From CAMLJR01 sp964631955 (lineage in GTDB: Bacteria > Pseudomonadota > Gammaproteobacteria > Pseudomonadales > CAMLJR01), in the NCBI GenBank assembly GCA_964631955.1, contig CAZWBA010000015.1, forward strand, positions 1-64,000: a stretch of DNA of 64,000 nt, in the 5' to 3' direction. Under the pieces are notes generated by a model. The model was not told the DNA's origin. It saw only the letters and a program-made list of their open reading frames with translations, and searched no databases. Below, piece by piece: positions 43,101 through 52,026 of the stretch. Numbering within the stretch: position 1 is the first letter of the stretch; each line of letters begins with the position of its first letter. The translations under genes were made by a program, and so were the position numbers.

Positions 43101-43194
43101 GCTTGGATTTCCTTCAGTTCGCCCAAGAGTTCTTATCGTCCCGCTCCGACGCCGGTTTCAGAACGGGCATTGCAGCTTTGTGCGTGACGGGGCG

Positions 43195-43223
43195 ATTGTG
43201 CATAAGTCCGCGGGCGCGCTCAA
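43195..43223 (-). promoter_or_regulatory. Possible aroQ-accB-accC promoter
   Basis: On the minus strand TTGAGC (43218-43223), a 17-bp spacer and CACAAT (43195-43200) lie about 95 bp before the aroQ ATG, in the 203-bp spacer after dsbD. Confidence 0.4.
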
Positions 43224-43303
43224 GCGTTCTTTTCAAATGGGCGATGATCCCGGCCTGTTTGCTGCAGATTTACCGAAATTGGGTCAGGGTTTGCTGTAAC
43301 GAC

Positions 43304-45034
43304 TCAAGGCCGGGAGGCTTCGTAAAGGGTTTCGATGACGGCCGCGGGGCGGAGCAGCTGGGGCAAAACGATCGGCTGCGAAGTGCTGCCCTCGGGGAAG
43401 AAAATGTAAAGAGGAACGCCATTGCGCCCGAACCGGGCAAGCAGCTCGGTGATATCGGCGTCGTAGTGAGTCCAGTCGGCCTTCAGATAGGTGACGCGAT
43501 GGCTGGCAAAGGCGTCCTTCACATCCTGCCGGCTCAGCGTCACTTTCTCGTTGGTGAGACAGGTGATGCACCAGTCGGCGGTGGCGTTGATGAAAACGGC
43601 GGCGCCGCTTGCGCGCAGAGTGGCGAGCCTTTCCTTCGAATACGGCTCCCAGTTTCGATTGGCCTGAGCGTCTGCGCCTGATGACGCGCCCACGCTTTTC
43701 AGCAAGGGGCTGCCCGGCAGGCTCAGGGCGACTGCAAAACCGAGCAGCGCGATACCGCGCCAGAGCAGGCCGAAGCGCCCGCGGCCGAATGACCAGAGCC
43801 ACAATCCCAGGGTGATGACGAGCGCGCCGGCAAGCACAGCCATCATTCCGGTCGGACCGGTCTGCTGACCCGCGACCCAGCACAGCCAGATTGCGGTGGC
43901 GTAGAGCGGGAAGGCCAGCGCCTGCTTGACGTGATCCATCCACGCGCCGGGTCGTGGAATGCGTGACAGCCAGCGTGGATTCAGGCACAGCACGAGAATG
44001 GGCAGCGCCATGCCGAATCCCAGCGCCGCGAAAATGGCGAGCGCCTGCCCGTTCGGTTGCGTCGCCGCGAAACCCAGTGCGGGAGCCATGAACGGCGCGG
44101 TGCAGGGGCTGGCGACGAGCGTGGCGAGCGCGCCGGTAAAAAAGCTGCCGGCATAGCCTGCGCGGCTGGCGAGATCGTTGCCGAACCCCATCCAGCTGCC
44201 GCCGAGCTGCCAGAATCCGGACAGACTCAGACCCATCGCGAAAAACAGATACGCGAGCGCCGCCACGAACCACGGCTGCTGCAGCTGAAACCCCCAGCCG
44301 ACCGCCTGACCTGCCGCCTTCAGTGCCAGCAGTGCCGCCCCGACCAGCAGGAAACTCAGCACCACACCCGCCGTGTAGGCCAGGCCGTGCAGGGTGAGGT
44401 GCTCCTGCTTGTGGCTGGCGAAAGCGAGCACTTTCAGGCTCAGCACCGGAAACACGCATGGCATCAGATTCAGAATGCTGCCGCCGAGCACGGCGAACAG
44501 CAGCATCGCCAGCCATGACCGCGCCGGCGGCAGTTCCGCAGCCGGGAGGCCGGGGGCCGTGATCGCGCGCGCCGGGGCGGCGGTCGCGGTGGCCGTTTTC
44601 GCGAGCGTATCGATTTCCCAGTACCAGTCGGTGGGCGGATAGCACAGACCGGCGTCGGCGCAGCCCTGCGCGCTCACTTCGAGCGTGAAGCGGGCGTCGG
44701 CCGGTGCGGCCAGCGGAATATCAAGGGCGCCGTAATACACTTCGACACGGCCGAAAAATTCGTCCTCCTTGATTTCCCCCGCCGGAATGCGCGCGGCGAT
44801 CTCCGCGCCAGCCGACGTTTTGAAAGCGAATTGATGGCGATAAAGGTAGTAGCCGTCGGCGATATCCCAGTGCAGCAGCAGGCCATCCTCGCCGACTGTC
44901 ACGGCAGGGCGATACGCTTCCCTGACCGGCAGAAACTCATCCCGGGTCACCGTGCCCTTCGCTTTGAAGGGATCGACGGCGCCGGCGTAACCGATCATGC
45001 ACAACAGAACGAGAAGTAAAAATTGACGGGCCAT
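43304..45034 (-). CDS. dsbD: Thiol:disulfide interchange protein DsbD
   Basis: Carries reducing power from cytoplasmic thioredoxin across the inner membrane to periplasmic DsbC, DsbG and CcmG-type proteins. The 576-residue protein has a signal peptide (MARQFLLLVLLCMIGYAGA), an N-terminal domain with the cysteine pair in GCADAGLCYPP, eight predicted membrane helices with the redox cysteines in NLMPCVFPVLSLKV and VASPCTAPFMAPALG, and a C-terminal thioredoxin domain with CITC in TADWCITCLTNEK. All three cysteine pairs are intact. It lies 203 bp upstream of aroQ. Confidence 0.97.
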   Translation of the reverse strand: MARQFLLLVLLCMIGYAGAVDPFKAKGTVTRDEFLPVREAYRPAVTVGEDGLLLHWDIADGYYLYRHQFAFKTSAGAEIAARIPAGEIKEDEFFGRVEVYYGALDIPLAAPADARFTLEVSAQGCADAGLCYPPTDWYWEIDTLAKTATATAAPARAITAPGLPAAELPPARSWLAMLLFAVLGGSILNLMPCVFPVLSLKVLAFASHKQEHLTLHGLAYTAGVVLSFLLVGAALLALKAAGQAVGWGFQLQQPWFVAALAYLFFAMGLSLSGFWQLGGSWMGFGNDLASRAGYAGSFFTGALATLVASPCTAPFMAPALGFAATQPNGQALAIFAALGFGMALPILVLCLNPRWLSRIPRPGAWMDHVKQALAFPLYATAIWLCWVAGQQTGPTGMMAVLAGALVITLGLWLWSFGRGRFGLLWRGIALLGFAVALSLPGSPLLKSVGASSGADAQANRNWEPYSKERLATLRASGAAVFINATADWCITCLTNEKVTLSRQDVKDAFASHRVTYLKADWTHYDADITELLARFGRNGVPLYIFFPEGSTSQPIVLPQLLRPAAVIETLYEASRP

Positions 45035-45291
45035 CGCGATCGCTTTTCAGTGGTTGAGAGCGTTTGACGCCGTTTTTCGTCAACGCTCGATACGTCTTCG
45101 GGTTTTTTCTGCGCACAGTGTAGCGGATGGTGTATTGCAGCACGTTTGCGGTGACCGCCCGCTCGCCGAAGCTGTGACTTGCGCCGCGATCCGGCTGCGC
45201 GCTACGGGTGAGCGCGCGCAATGCGGCTATGCTGTAGAGGCAATGCGCGGGTTATAGTGCGCGCGATTTTTCTGGCTACGGGTGAGTGGAT

Positions 45292-45765
45292 ATGAATACG
45301 GGAATCGGGCGGAAGCTCCTGCGTTTTTCCGCAGAAAAATGGCTCGCAGCGGTGCTGCTGATGGCGACGGGCGCGCTCGCGCAGGCCCAGGCATTGCAGA
45401 TCCGCGAAGGATATATTCGCGAATTGCCGCCGGGACAGAGCACCAGCGCGGCGTATATGGATGTAGTCAACAGCGGCAATCGGCCGGTCGCCATCGTCGC
45501 CGCCGTCAGCGATGCCGCCCAGACCGCCGAAGTGCATCAGCACAAGCACAGCAACGGCTCGATGAGCATGGAGCATGTGCGCCGGCTGGTCATACCGGCG
45601 CGCGACCACGTGCTGTTCGCGCCCGGCGGCTATCACATCATGCTGATCAATCTGAAGCGCTCGCTGAAGGCGGGCGACATGGTGACGGTGACATTGCTCG
45701 ACGAGGAAGGTAAATCGCATGCCGCGCGTATTCCGGTCGTGAAAATGGTCGGTGCCGGACACTGA
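45292..45765 (+). CDS. Periplasmic copper chaperone PCu(A)C family
   Basis: A 157-residue secreted protein with a signal peptide ending ATGALAQAQA. It carries the copper-binding pattern of the PCu(A)C/DUF461 family: a histidine in EVHQHKHSNGSMSMEHV followed by Met residues, then the later His and Met in GGYHIMLINL. Relatives deliver Cu(I) to cytochrome c oxidase. I use the ATG at 45292; a GTG two codons earlier is in frame. It is divergent from dsbD; both act on periplasmic redox proteins, though a functional link is inference. Confidence 0.88.
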   Translation: MNTGIGRKLLRFSAEKWLAAVLLMATGALAQAQALQIREGYIRELPPGQSTSAAYMDVVNSGNRPVAIVAAVSDAAQTAEVHQHKHSNGSMSMEHVRRLVIPARDHVLFAPGGYHIMLINLKRSLKAGDMVTVTLLDEEGKSHAARIPVVKMVGAGH

Positions 45766-45827
45766 CGCGAACGCCCGATGAACAGCCAGCGGCGTCCGGA
45801 TGAGAACTGCGAAATGAGTGCATCGCA

Positions 45828-46952
45828 ATGAAATGGCGAGGCCTGTCGCAGCGCGCCGACCAGTTGTCGCAACGCGCAGAGCAAATGTCGCAACGCGCAG
45901 AACAATGGAGTGAAGAATTGCGTGAGGAAGCGCGCGAGCATGTCGGCGATGTCGGACGCTGGCGCACGGCGGCGCTGGTTGTCGGTATCGCCATCGCCCT
46001 GTTCGCGGCGGTCGGAATGTACTGGAGTCGCGAGCCCGGCCCGTTCGATATCGCCGCCAGCGTGCAGGAGGCGCTGGGCGAATCGGCCGCACAGCCTGTG
46101 ACCGGTGCGGTGACCGGTGCGACGCTGGTGCAGATCGTGACGACGCTGCTCAACAAGCGCGGCGGTTTCATCAATAACGATATTTCACCGCCGGGCATCC
46201 TGCTCGACGATATTTCGCACTGGGAGCGCGGCGCGTTGCAGCAGGCGCGCGACATGACGCGTGCGTTGCGCGATGATTTCGGACGCGCAAGTGCGGATGC
46301 CGACCCCGATGACGATCTGGCGCGTGCCGAACCGCGTCTGCATTTCTCCGAAAACAGCTGGATGCTGCCCGCCTCGGAATCGCAATACCGCGACGCGCGC
46401 AATTATTTGCAGGCCTATCTGGCGCGGCTGCAAAAGCGGGAAGAACAGACATCGTTTGTCGCGAATACAGTAACGCTGGACCGCTATCTCGCGCGCGTGA
46501 TTCAACGACTAGATACGAGCGTTCAGCGTTTGAGCGCATGCATCGAAGCGCAGGAAAATCCGCTGCAGGGCAATATTCCCGTGCAGGCCAGGACGCCCGC
46601 CGCGCAACTCGACGATATCTTTTACGAAGCGCGTGGCAGCGCCTGGGCGCTGGCGCATCTGCTGCGCGCGATCGAAATGGATTTTTCGCCGATGCTGCGC
46701 GAAAAAAATGCGCAGATTCCCCTGCAGGAAGCCATCCGCGCGCTCGATGCCGCGCAAGGCACCATCTACAGTCCGGTCATTCTCAATGGCAGCGGTTTCG
46801 GTCTGGTGGCGAACCATTCACTGGTCATGGCGTCATACATGGCGCGTGCGGATGCCGCAGTTGCGACGGTAAGGCGCTTGCTGGCCGAGCCGCTCCCCGC
46901 GCACAATATCGGCGCTGAAAAAATCGATGGCGATAATGCCGACGGCGAATAA
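45828..46952 (+). CDS. DUF2333 family membrane protein
   Basis: A 374-residue protein of the DUF2333 family, function unknown. The N-terminus carries three seven-residue repeats (LSQRADQ, LSQRAEQ, MSQRAEQ) and continues as a likely coiled coil (WSEELREEAREHV). One transmembrane helix follows (TAALVVGIAIALFAAVGMYW, residues about 47-66). The rest is predicted to be outside the membrane. Conserved pieces are RGGFINNDISPPGILLDDI and NSWMLPASESQYRDARNYL. It follows the copper chaperone gene after 62 bp. Confidence 0.85.
   Translation: MKWRGLSQRADQLSQRAEQMSQRAEQWSEELREEAREHVGDVGRWRTAALVVGIAIALFAAVGMYWSREPGPFDIAASVQEALGESAAQPVTGAVTGATLVQIVTTLLNKRGGFINNDISPPGILLDDISHWERGALQQARDMTRALRDDFGRASADADPDDDLARAEPRLHFSENSWMLPASESQYRDARNYLQAYLARLQKREEQTSFVANTVTLDRYLARVIQRLDTSVQRLSACIEAQENPLQGNIPVQARTPAAQLDDIFYEARGSAWALAHLLRAIEMDFSPMLREKNAQIPLQEAIRALDAAQGTIYSPVILNGSGFGLVANHSLVMASYMARADAAVATVRRLLAEPLPAHNIGAEKIDGDNADGE
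45843..45905 (+). repeat. 21-bp tandem repeat encoding heptads
   Basis: Three 21-bp units at 45843-45863, 45864-45884 and 45885-45905 encode LSQRADQ, LSQRAEQ and MSQRAEQ. Units two and three differ at two bases only, so the amplification looks recent. Confidence 0.85.
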
Positions 46953-47048
46953 ATATTATTAATTCATTCGCCGTCCGATCGATTTCGATTCGCAGCCAGC
47001 CGATATTCAAAATCAACAATATTCAGTCAACAGACAGGAAGCCCGTCC

Positions 47049-47630
47049 ATGAAAAAATCATCGCTAATGCGCCTCGCGCTATTGGCCGTCATCACGCTAT
47101 TGACCGCCTGCGCGCAGAGCCCGCAGCGCATCAATGTTGCGCCGACGTTGAAAATGACCGGCGCAATGACCGGTAATGGTCGCGCGATACTCGTGACCGG
47201 TTCCGATCAGCGCGCGAACAAGGTGCTCGGTTCGCTCGGCGGTGTGTATGGCAGCACCGCGACATTGAGCATCGCCAACAATCTTGAACTGGCGTTGACG
47301 CAGGCGGCGAACGGTCTGCTCGCGGCGCAGGGTTATGTGGTCAACAGTCCCGATCCCGGCGCCGTGCAGCTGACGATCGTTGCCGAGAAAATCACTTACG
47401 AAAAACTCGAGCAGCCGGTGGGAAATGCCATGCGCTTCGTGGCGACGCTGCGCGCCGATGTGAGCAAGGGCGGCGAAACATTTTCCGGCCGCTATACCTC
47501 CGAAAGCGAACAGCGCTCGGTCGGGCGTCCGAATGCCGAAGAAAACGAACAATATGTCAACGATCTGTTATCCAGCACGTTGCAGCGCATGTTTGCCGAT
47601 CCGCGTCTGCTCGAATTTTTAATGAAATAA
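47049..47630 (+). CDS. yajG: YajG family lipoprotein
   Basis: A 193-residue lipoprotein. The signal peptide MKKSSLMRLALLAVITLLTAC ends in the lipobox LLTAC. The residue after the Cys is Ala, so outer-membrane sorting is expected. The body matches YajG (192 residues in E. coli): ILVTGSDQRANKVLG and TYTSESEQRSVGRPNAEEN-type segments. AGGAAG precedes the start. The family's role is not known. Confidence 0.87.
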   Translation: MKKSSLMRLALLAVITLLTACAQSPQRINVAPTLKMTGAMTGNGRAILVTGSDQRANKVLGSLGGVYGSTATLSIANNLELALTQAANGLLAAQGYVVNSPDPGAVQLTIVAEKITYEKLEQPVGNAMRFVATLRADVSKGGETFSGRYTSESEQRSVGRPNAEENEQYVNDLLSSTLQRMFADPRLLEFLMK

Positions 47631-47860
47631 ATATCTCCGCATGCGCGGCAGTGATTCCCGCTGCCGCACTCTTCGCCGACGCAGCCATCTGGTCTGTCAT
47701 CCTTCCGCAATTGCAAATCGGTTATGCGAACGTATCGAGTTTGAGAGATAGTACGCATTGTTGCGTGATTCTCCGAACGTTTCGCCGTGCCCGTTGCATT
47801 CGCATAAATTACAATGCGGCACCTTTTTACTGACTAAAAAAAACCGTTAGGAGAGAAATC

Positions 47861-48397
47861 ATGAATAAATTAATGCGCGCTTCAATGCTGGTTGCAGGCA
47901 TGATGGCTTCGGCGAGCGCCATCGCCGGCGGCGCAGCTGCACCGGGATTTTATGTGGGCGGCGGATATTCCGACACCGAAGTCGAAATCGATGGGCTGGG
48001 TAGCGATGCCGACGTCGGTGTGCTATTCGCACGCGGCGGTTATCAGCTCAACCAGAATGTGGCGTTCGAAGCCCGTCTCGGTCTCGTTTCGGAAGACGAT
48101 AAGGCCGACGGCTGGAATGTCGACATCGAGGAGTTGTATGGCCTTTATCTGAAGGCAGGTTTGCCGACGCAGATTGGCCTCTATCCCTATGTGTTACTGG
48201 GAGTGACGCACGCCGAAGTCGAAGTCAGCCGGCGCGGTTTTTCCGAGTCCGATTCCGATAGCGATATTTCCTATGGATTCGGTGTCGATTACTGGTTCAC
48301 TTCGCAGGTATCGGCAGGTCTGGAATTTATCAATTACTACGATAATGACGGCGATGAAATCAGCGGCATCACACTGGGTCTGAATTTCAAATTCTAA
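47861..48397 (+). CDS. Outer-membrane beta-barrel protein (OmpA-like barrel)
   Basis: A 178-residue protein with a signal peptide (cleavage near ASAIAGG) and an eight-strand barrel pattern of alternating hydrophobic residues: GFYVGGGYSDTEVEI at the first strand and a terminal strand ISGITLGLNFKF ending in Phe, as required for BAM recognition. It lacks a C-terminal OmpA peptidoglycan domain. A strong AGGAGAG precedes the ATG, and TACAAT at 47810-47815 could be a -10. It is followed by a strong terminator, so it is probably monocistronic. Confidence 0.85.
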   Translation: MNKLMRASMLVAGMMASASAIAGGAAAPGFYVGGGYSDTEVEIDGLGSDADVGVLFARGGYQLNQNVAFEARLGLVSEDDKADGWNVDIEELYGLYLKAGLPTQIGLYPYVLLGVTHAEVEVSRRGFSESDSDSDISYGFGVDYWFTSQVSAGLEFINYYDNDGDEISGITLGLNFKF

Positions 48398-48440
48398 ATT
48401 CGGATGGATTGAAAAAATAAAAGGGATTGAAAAAAATAAG

Positions 48441-48478
48441 AAGGCCGGCGACGCCCATCCGGAGTCGCCGGCTTTTTT
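48441..48478. terminator. Strong terminator after the barrel protein gene
   Basis: GGCCGGCGAC (48443-48452) pairs with GTCGCCGGCT (48464-48473), followed by a run of seven T. T-rich sequence on the other strand suggests it also serves the convergent kinase gene. Confidence 0.92.
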
Positions 48479-48513
48479 TATCCTGAATATCGATGGAATC
48501 TCTGATTGCCACC

Positions 48514-48539
48514 GTCATTCCCGCGCAGGCGGGAATGAC
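48514..48539. repeat. GTCATTCCCGC palindrome
   Basis: GTCATTCCCGC and GCGGGAATGAC form a perfect 11-bp palindrome around GCAG. It is the cleanest copy of the repeat family also seen at 36594, 40610 and 55632. Confidence 0.88.
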
Positions 48540-48565
48540 CTAAACGACTCGATCTCGCGCCTTGA

Positions 48566-49558
48566 TCAGTTTGCCAGTAACTGCTTCTGCTGCGCCGCCG
48601 TCATGCGTGGCCCGTAATCGCTGACCACTGTTGCCGCCGCGACACTGGCGAATCTTCCCGCTTCGGGAAAACTCCAGCCCTGCGTGATGCCGTACAGGAA
48701 TGCGCCCGCGAACATATCGCCGGCACCATTCGTGTCGATGGCGACGACTTTGTGCGGTGCAATGGAATGCAGGTTGGCACCGTCATAGACCAGTGCGCCT
48801 TCCGCGCCGAGCGTAATCGCAAATTGATTCGCGATTTTCTTTATCTCGACGATGGCGGTGTCGAGATCATCGGTCTGCGCCCAGCTCAATGCCTCGTCGC
48901 TGTTGCAGAACAATAGATCGATGCGGCTGCCGATCATTTCTTTCAATCCATCGCGAAAATGCGCGACGATACCGGGATCGGAAAAGCTCAGCGCGGTTTT
49001 TACGCTGTGTTGTTCGGCGATTTCCCGCGTGCGAATCGCAGCGGCGCGGCCGGTCGGCGAGGTGACGAGATAGCCTTCGAGATAAACGTATTCCGAAGCC
49101 GCAATCGCCTCGTGCGAAAGATCGTCGATCGACAATGTCGCGCTGATGCCGAGATACGTATTCATCGTGCGTTCGGCGTCGGGAGTGATCATGACCAGAC
49201 ATTTGCCGGTCACACCATGTTCGCGTTCCCTGTCACTGAGGCAATCGACGCCGGCGGCTTTCAGGTCGCGCAGATAAAATTCGCCGTTATCGTCATTGCC
49301 GACCTTGCATGAATAAAATGTCGAACCGCCGAATTGTGCGACCGCGATGGTGGTATTTGCGGCTGAACCACCGCTCGCGCGTTTCGAATGAACCAGATGG
49401 CCCGTGAGGTGTTCGAGCAATTCCGCCTGGCGTGTTTCATCCACCAGTGTCATGAGGCTCTTTTCGACCGACATCGCTGCGAGATCGGCGTCGGTGACTT
49501 CGATTTCTGTATCGACGAGCGCGGCGCCGATTCCGTAGACATGGTAGCGTTTTGACAT
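48566..49558 (-). CDS. Adenosine kinase-like PfkB family sugar kinase
   Basis: A 330-residue ribokinase-fold kinase. The N-terminal GIGAALVDTEIEV, the substrate lid region with the diglycine in SKRASGGSAANTTIAVAQFG, and the catalytic GAGD in IDTNGAGDMFAGAFLYG near residue 276 are all present. Proteobacterial members of this group are annotated as adenosine kinases, converting adenosine to AMP, but substrate cannot be proved from sequence. It is divergent from mrcB. Confidence 0.88.
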   Translation of the reverse strand: MSKRYHVYGIGAALVDTEIEVTDADLAAMSVEKSLMTLVDETRQAELLEHLTGHLVHSKRASGGSAANTTIAVAQFGGSTFYSCKVGNDDNGEFYLRDLKAAGVDCLSDREREHGVTGKCLVMITPDAERTMNTYLGISATLSIDDLSHEAIAASEYVYLEGYLVTSPTGRAAAIRTREIAEQHSVKTALSFSDPGIVAHFRDGLKEMIGSRIDLLFCNSDEALSWAQTDDLDTAIVEIKKIANQFAITLGAEGALVYDGANLHSIAPHKVVAIDTNGAGDMFAGAFLYGITQGWSFPEAGRFASVAAATVVSDYGPRMTAAQQKQLLAN

Positions 49559-49704
49559 GAAAGTTCTTTTCCTGATCAGCGAAGCGCACTATTATCCCTG
49601 CCGCCGGAGCGTTTGCAATGCCGTATTTCACGCGGGATTTTTGCAATGTTGTCGTCGCCAGATACCGAAATATTCACACCTCTTTTTCTCGTAGCTAGGA
49701 ACGC

Positions 49705-52026
49705 ATGGTCAGTCGTAACAAGAAGCAGTCGGGAAACGCCAGAAAAAAAAGCAAAAAGCCATTTTATAAACGCTGGCGCCTTTTTCGTTGGCAAATGTGG
49801 CTCGGCTGGTTTCTCAAGTTTGCGCTGGTGGGCTGCGTCATTTTCGCCGTCGTCGCGGTATATCTCGACAGCCACGTTCGCAACAAGCTGACCGAGCGAC
49901 TGTGGCAGGCGCCTGCGCAGGTCTATTCGCGCGCGCTGCATCTTTATCCGGAAATGCCGATCACGCTCGAGGATTTTCAGCGCGAGCTGGACCTGCTCGG
50001 CTATCGCTCCACCAGCGAATTGCAGCAGCCGGGCGAGGTGGTGCGCCAGAAAACCAAATTCAGGGTTTATCGCCGTGCGTTTTCCTTCGAGGATAAAGCC
50101 GAACCGGCACAGCAGCTTTACGTGCATATTTCCGATTCGCGCATCGTCGATCTGCGCGACGGCAAAAATAATCCGGTCGATCTGGCGCGCATGGACCCCG
50201 TTTCGCTCGGCAGCATGTTCATCACCGATGAGGATCGTGTCCTCGTTCAGTTGAAGGATGTGCCGCCGCTGCTCACGAAAACATTACTGCTGGTCGAGGA
50301 TCGTAATTTCTATAATCATTTCGGTCTTTCGCCGCGCGGAATTCTGCGCGCCACGCTGGCGAATGTGCGGGCGGGGCATACCGTGCAGGGCGGCAGCACG
50401 CTCACGCAGCAGCTCGTGAAGAATGTCATGCTCTCTAACGAGCGCTCTCTGTGGCGCAAGGTGAAGGAAGCGGTGATGTCGATTCTTGTCGAATATCACT
50501 ACGACAAGGAAACGATTCTCGAAGCGTATCTCAACGAAATTTTTCTGGGTCAGGAAGGGCCGCGTCCCATTCACGGCTTTGCGCTCGCCAGCCGCCATTA
50601 TTTCAATCGCCCGCTCGACGAATTGCGCAGCGATCAGATCGCCATGCTGGTCGGTCTGGTGAAAGGCCCTTCGCAATACAATCCCTGGTCACGTCCGGAT
50701 AAAGCGAAAGAGCGCCGTGATCTGGTGTTGAAATTAATGGCCGATGGCGGCATCATCGATCACAAGGAATACCAGGCTGCCGTCAAACGCGATTTGAGCC
50801 TGGCCAAGAAAAAAGCGCAGGACAGTCTGCATCCGGGTTATCTGGATCTCGTGCGTAGACAGTTGCGTCGCGATTATCAGGAGCACGATTTGCAGGTGAA
50901 GAGCCTGCGCATTTTCACGGCGTTCAATCCGCTGGCGCAATGGCATGCCGAGCGAAGCCTCGAGCGCACGCTCAAGCAGCTCGATCCGAAAGATAAGGGT
51001 CTCGAAGGCGCCATGGTGGTCACCGATATCGTCAGCGGTGAAGTGATTGCGGTAGTGGGCGGACGCGACATGCATTTCGCGGGATTCAATCGCGCACTCG
51101 ATGCGTTGCGCCCGATCGGCTCGCTGGTCAAGCCCGCCGTGTATCTATCGGCGCTCGAAAGCAAGCGTTACACCCTGATTTCGAAACTCGACGATGGTCC
51201 ACTCGATGTAAAAATACCGGGCGGCCGCTGGCAGCCCAAAAATTACGACAAACAGTTTCACGGCGAGGTGCCGCTGCATCTGGCGCTCGCCGACTCGTAC
51301 AACATCGCAACCGCGCGTCTGGGTCTCGATCTCGGCGTGCCGAAAGTGCTGGCGACGATTCAGCGTCTGGGCGTCGAGCGCGAGCTGCCTGTCGTGCCTG
51401 CGGTGTTACTCGGCGCTGGCGCATTATCGCCGCTCGAAGTTGCGGTGATGTATCAAACCATCGCCGCGCAGGGTGTCAGCGCAGGTTTGCGCAGCATTCG
51501 CGCCATCACCGATGTGGAGGGAATTCCGCTCGCGCGTTATCCGCAAAAGCCCGTGCAGGCCGTATCGCCCGCCGCGATTCACACGCTGCAGTATGCGCTG
51601 CAGGAAGTGATGACGGCAGGCACGGGACGCGCCGCGCGAAACGTATTGCCGAATCTGCGTGTCGCCGGCAAGACCGGCACTACCGATGACTTGCGTGATT
51701 CGTGGTTCGCAGGCTTCGCGGGCGATTATCTCGCCGTGGTCTGGATGGGGCGCGACGATAACAAATCGACGGGCCTGAGCGGTTCGACGGGCGCGTTGAA
51801 GGCGTGGATGGCCTTCATGGCGGACACCAGCCATGTCGATATGGGTTATGAGGCGCCGGAAGGTGTGAATTACATCTGGGTGAACGAGGAGGCGGGTCTG
51901 GTCAGCGGCGAAAACTGCGCGGGTGCGAAATATATTCCGTTCATCGAAGGCACCGAACCGACCACGACCGATGGCACCTGCGAGTCGAATAACAACGTGC
52001 TGCGCTGGTTTCAGGAAATCTTTTAA
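49705..52026 (+). CDS. mrcB: Penicillin-binding protein 1B (bifunctional)
   Basis: Polymerises and cross-links peptidoglycan. The 773-residue protein has a basic cytoplasmic tail, one membrane helix (about residues 36-55), a UB2H domain (about 65-150), a glycosyltransferase domain with the catalytic Glu in LLVEDRNFYNHFG, GGSTLTQQLVKN and EAYLNEIFLGQ, and a transpeptidase domain with SLVK (in RPIGSLVKPAVYL), SYN (DSYNIATARLGL) and KTG (VAGKTGTTDDLRDSWFAG). AGGAACGC precedes the ATG. Its stop overlaps the convergent ATPase gene at TTAA. Confidence 0.97.
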   Translation: MVSRNKKQSGNARKKSKKPFYKRWRLFRWQMWLGWFLKFALVGCVIFAVVAVYLDSHVRNKLTERLWQAPAQVYSRALHLYPEMPITLEDFQRELDLLGYRSTSELQQPGEVVRQKTKFRVYRRAFSFEDKAEPAQQLYVHISDSRIVDLRDGKNNPVDLARMDPVSLGSMFITDEDRVLVQLKDVPPLLTKTLLLVEDRNFYNHFGLSPRGILRATLANVRAGHTVQGGSTLTQQLVKNVMLSNERSLWRKVKEAVMSILVEYHYDKETILEAYLNEIFLGQEGPRPIHGFALASRHYFNRPLDELRSDQIAMLVGLVKGPSQYNPWSRPDKAKERRDLVLKLMADGGIIDHKEYQAAVKRDLSLAKKKAQDSLHPGYLDLVRRQLRRDYQEHDLQVKSLRIFTAFNPLAQWHAERSLERTLKQLDPKDKGLEGAMVVTDIVSGEVIAVVGGRDMHFAGFNRALDALRPIGSLVKPAVYLSALESKRYTLISKLDDGPLDVKIPGGRWQPKNYDKQFHGEVPLHLALADSYNIATARLGLDLGVPKVLATIQRLGVERELPVVPAVLLGAGALSPLEVAVMYQTIAAQGVSAGLRSIRAITDVEGIPLARYPQKPVQAVSPAAIHTLQYALQEVMTAGTGRAARNVLPNLRVAGKTGTTDDLRDSWFAGFAGDYLAVVWMGRDDNKSTGLSGSTGALKAWMAFMADTSHVDMGYEAPEGVNYIWVNEEAGLVSGENCAGAKYIPFIEGTEPTTTDGTCESNNNVLRWFQEIF

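Noticed and set aside
43063..43299. 78-codon plus-strand frame in the dsbD-aroQ spacer
   Set aside because: No similarity or ribosome-binding site, and it overlaps the aroQ start on the other strand.
43284..44645. 453-codon minus-strand frame overlapping dsbD
   Set aside because: It is a frame-shifted shadow of dsbD, which carries all conserved cysteines in its own frame.
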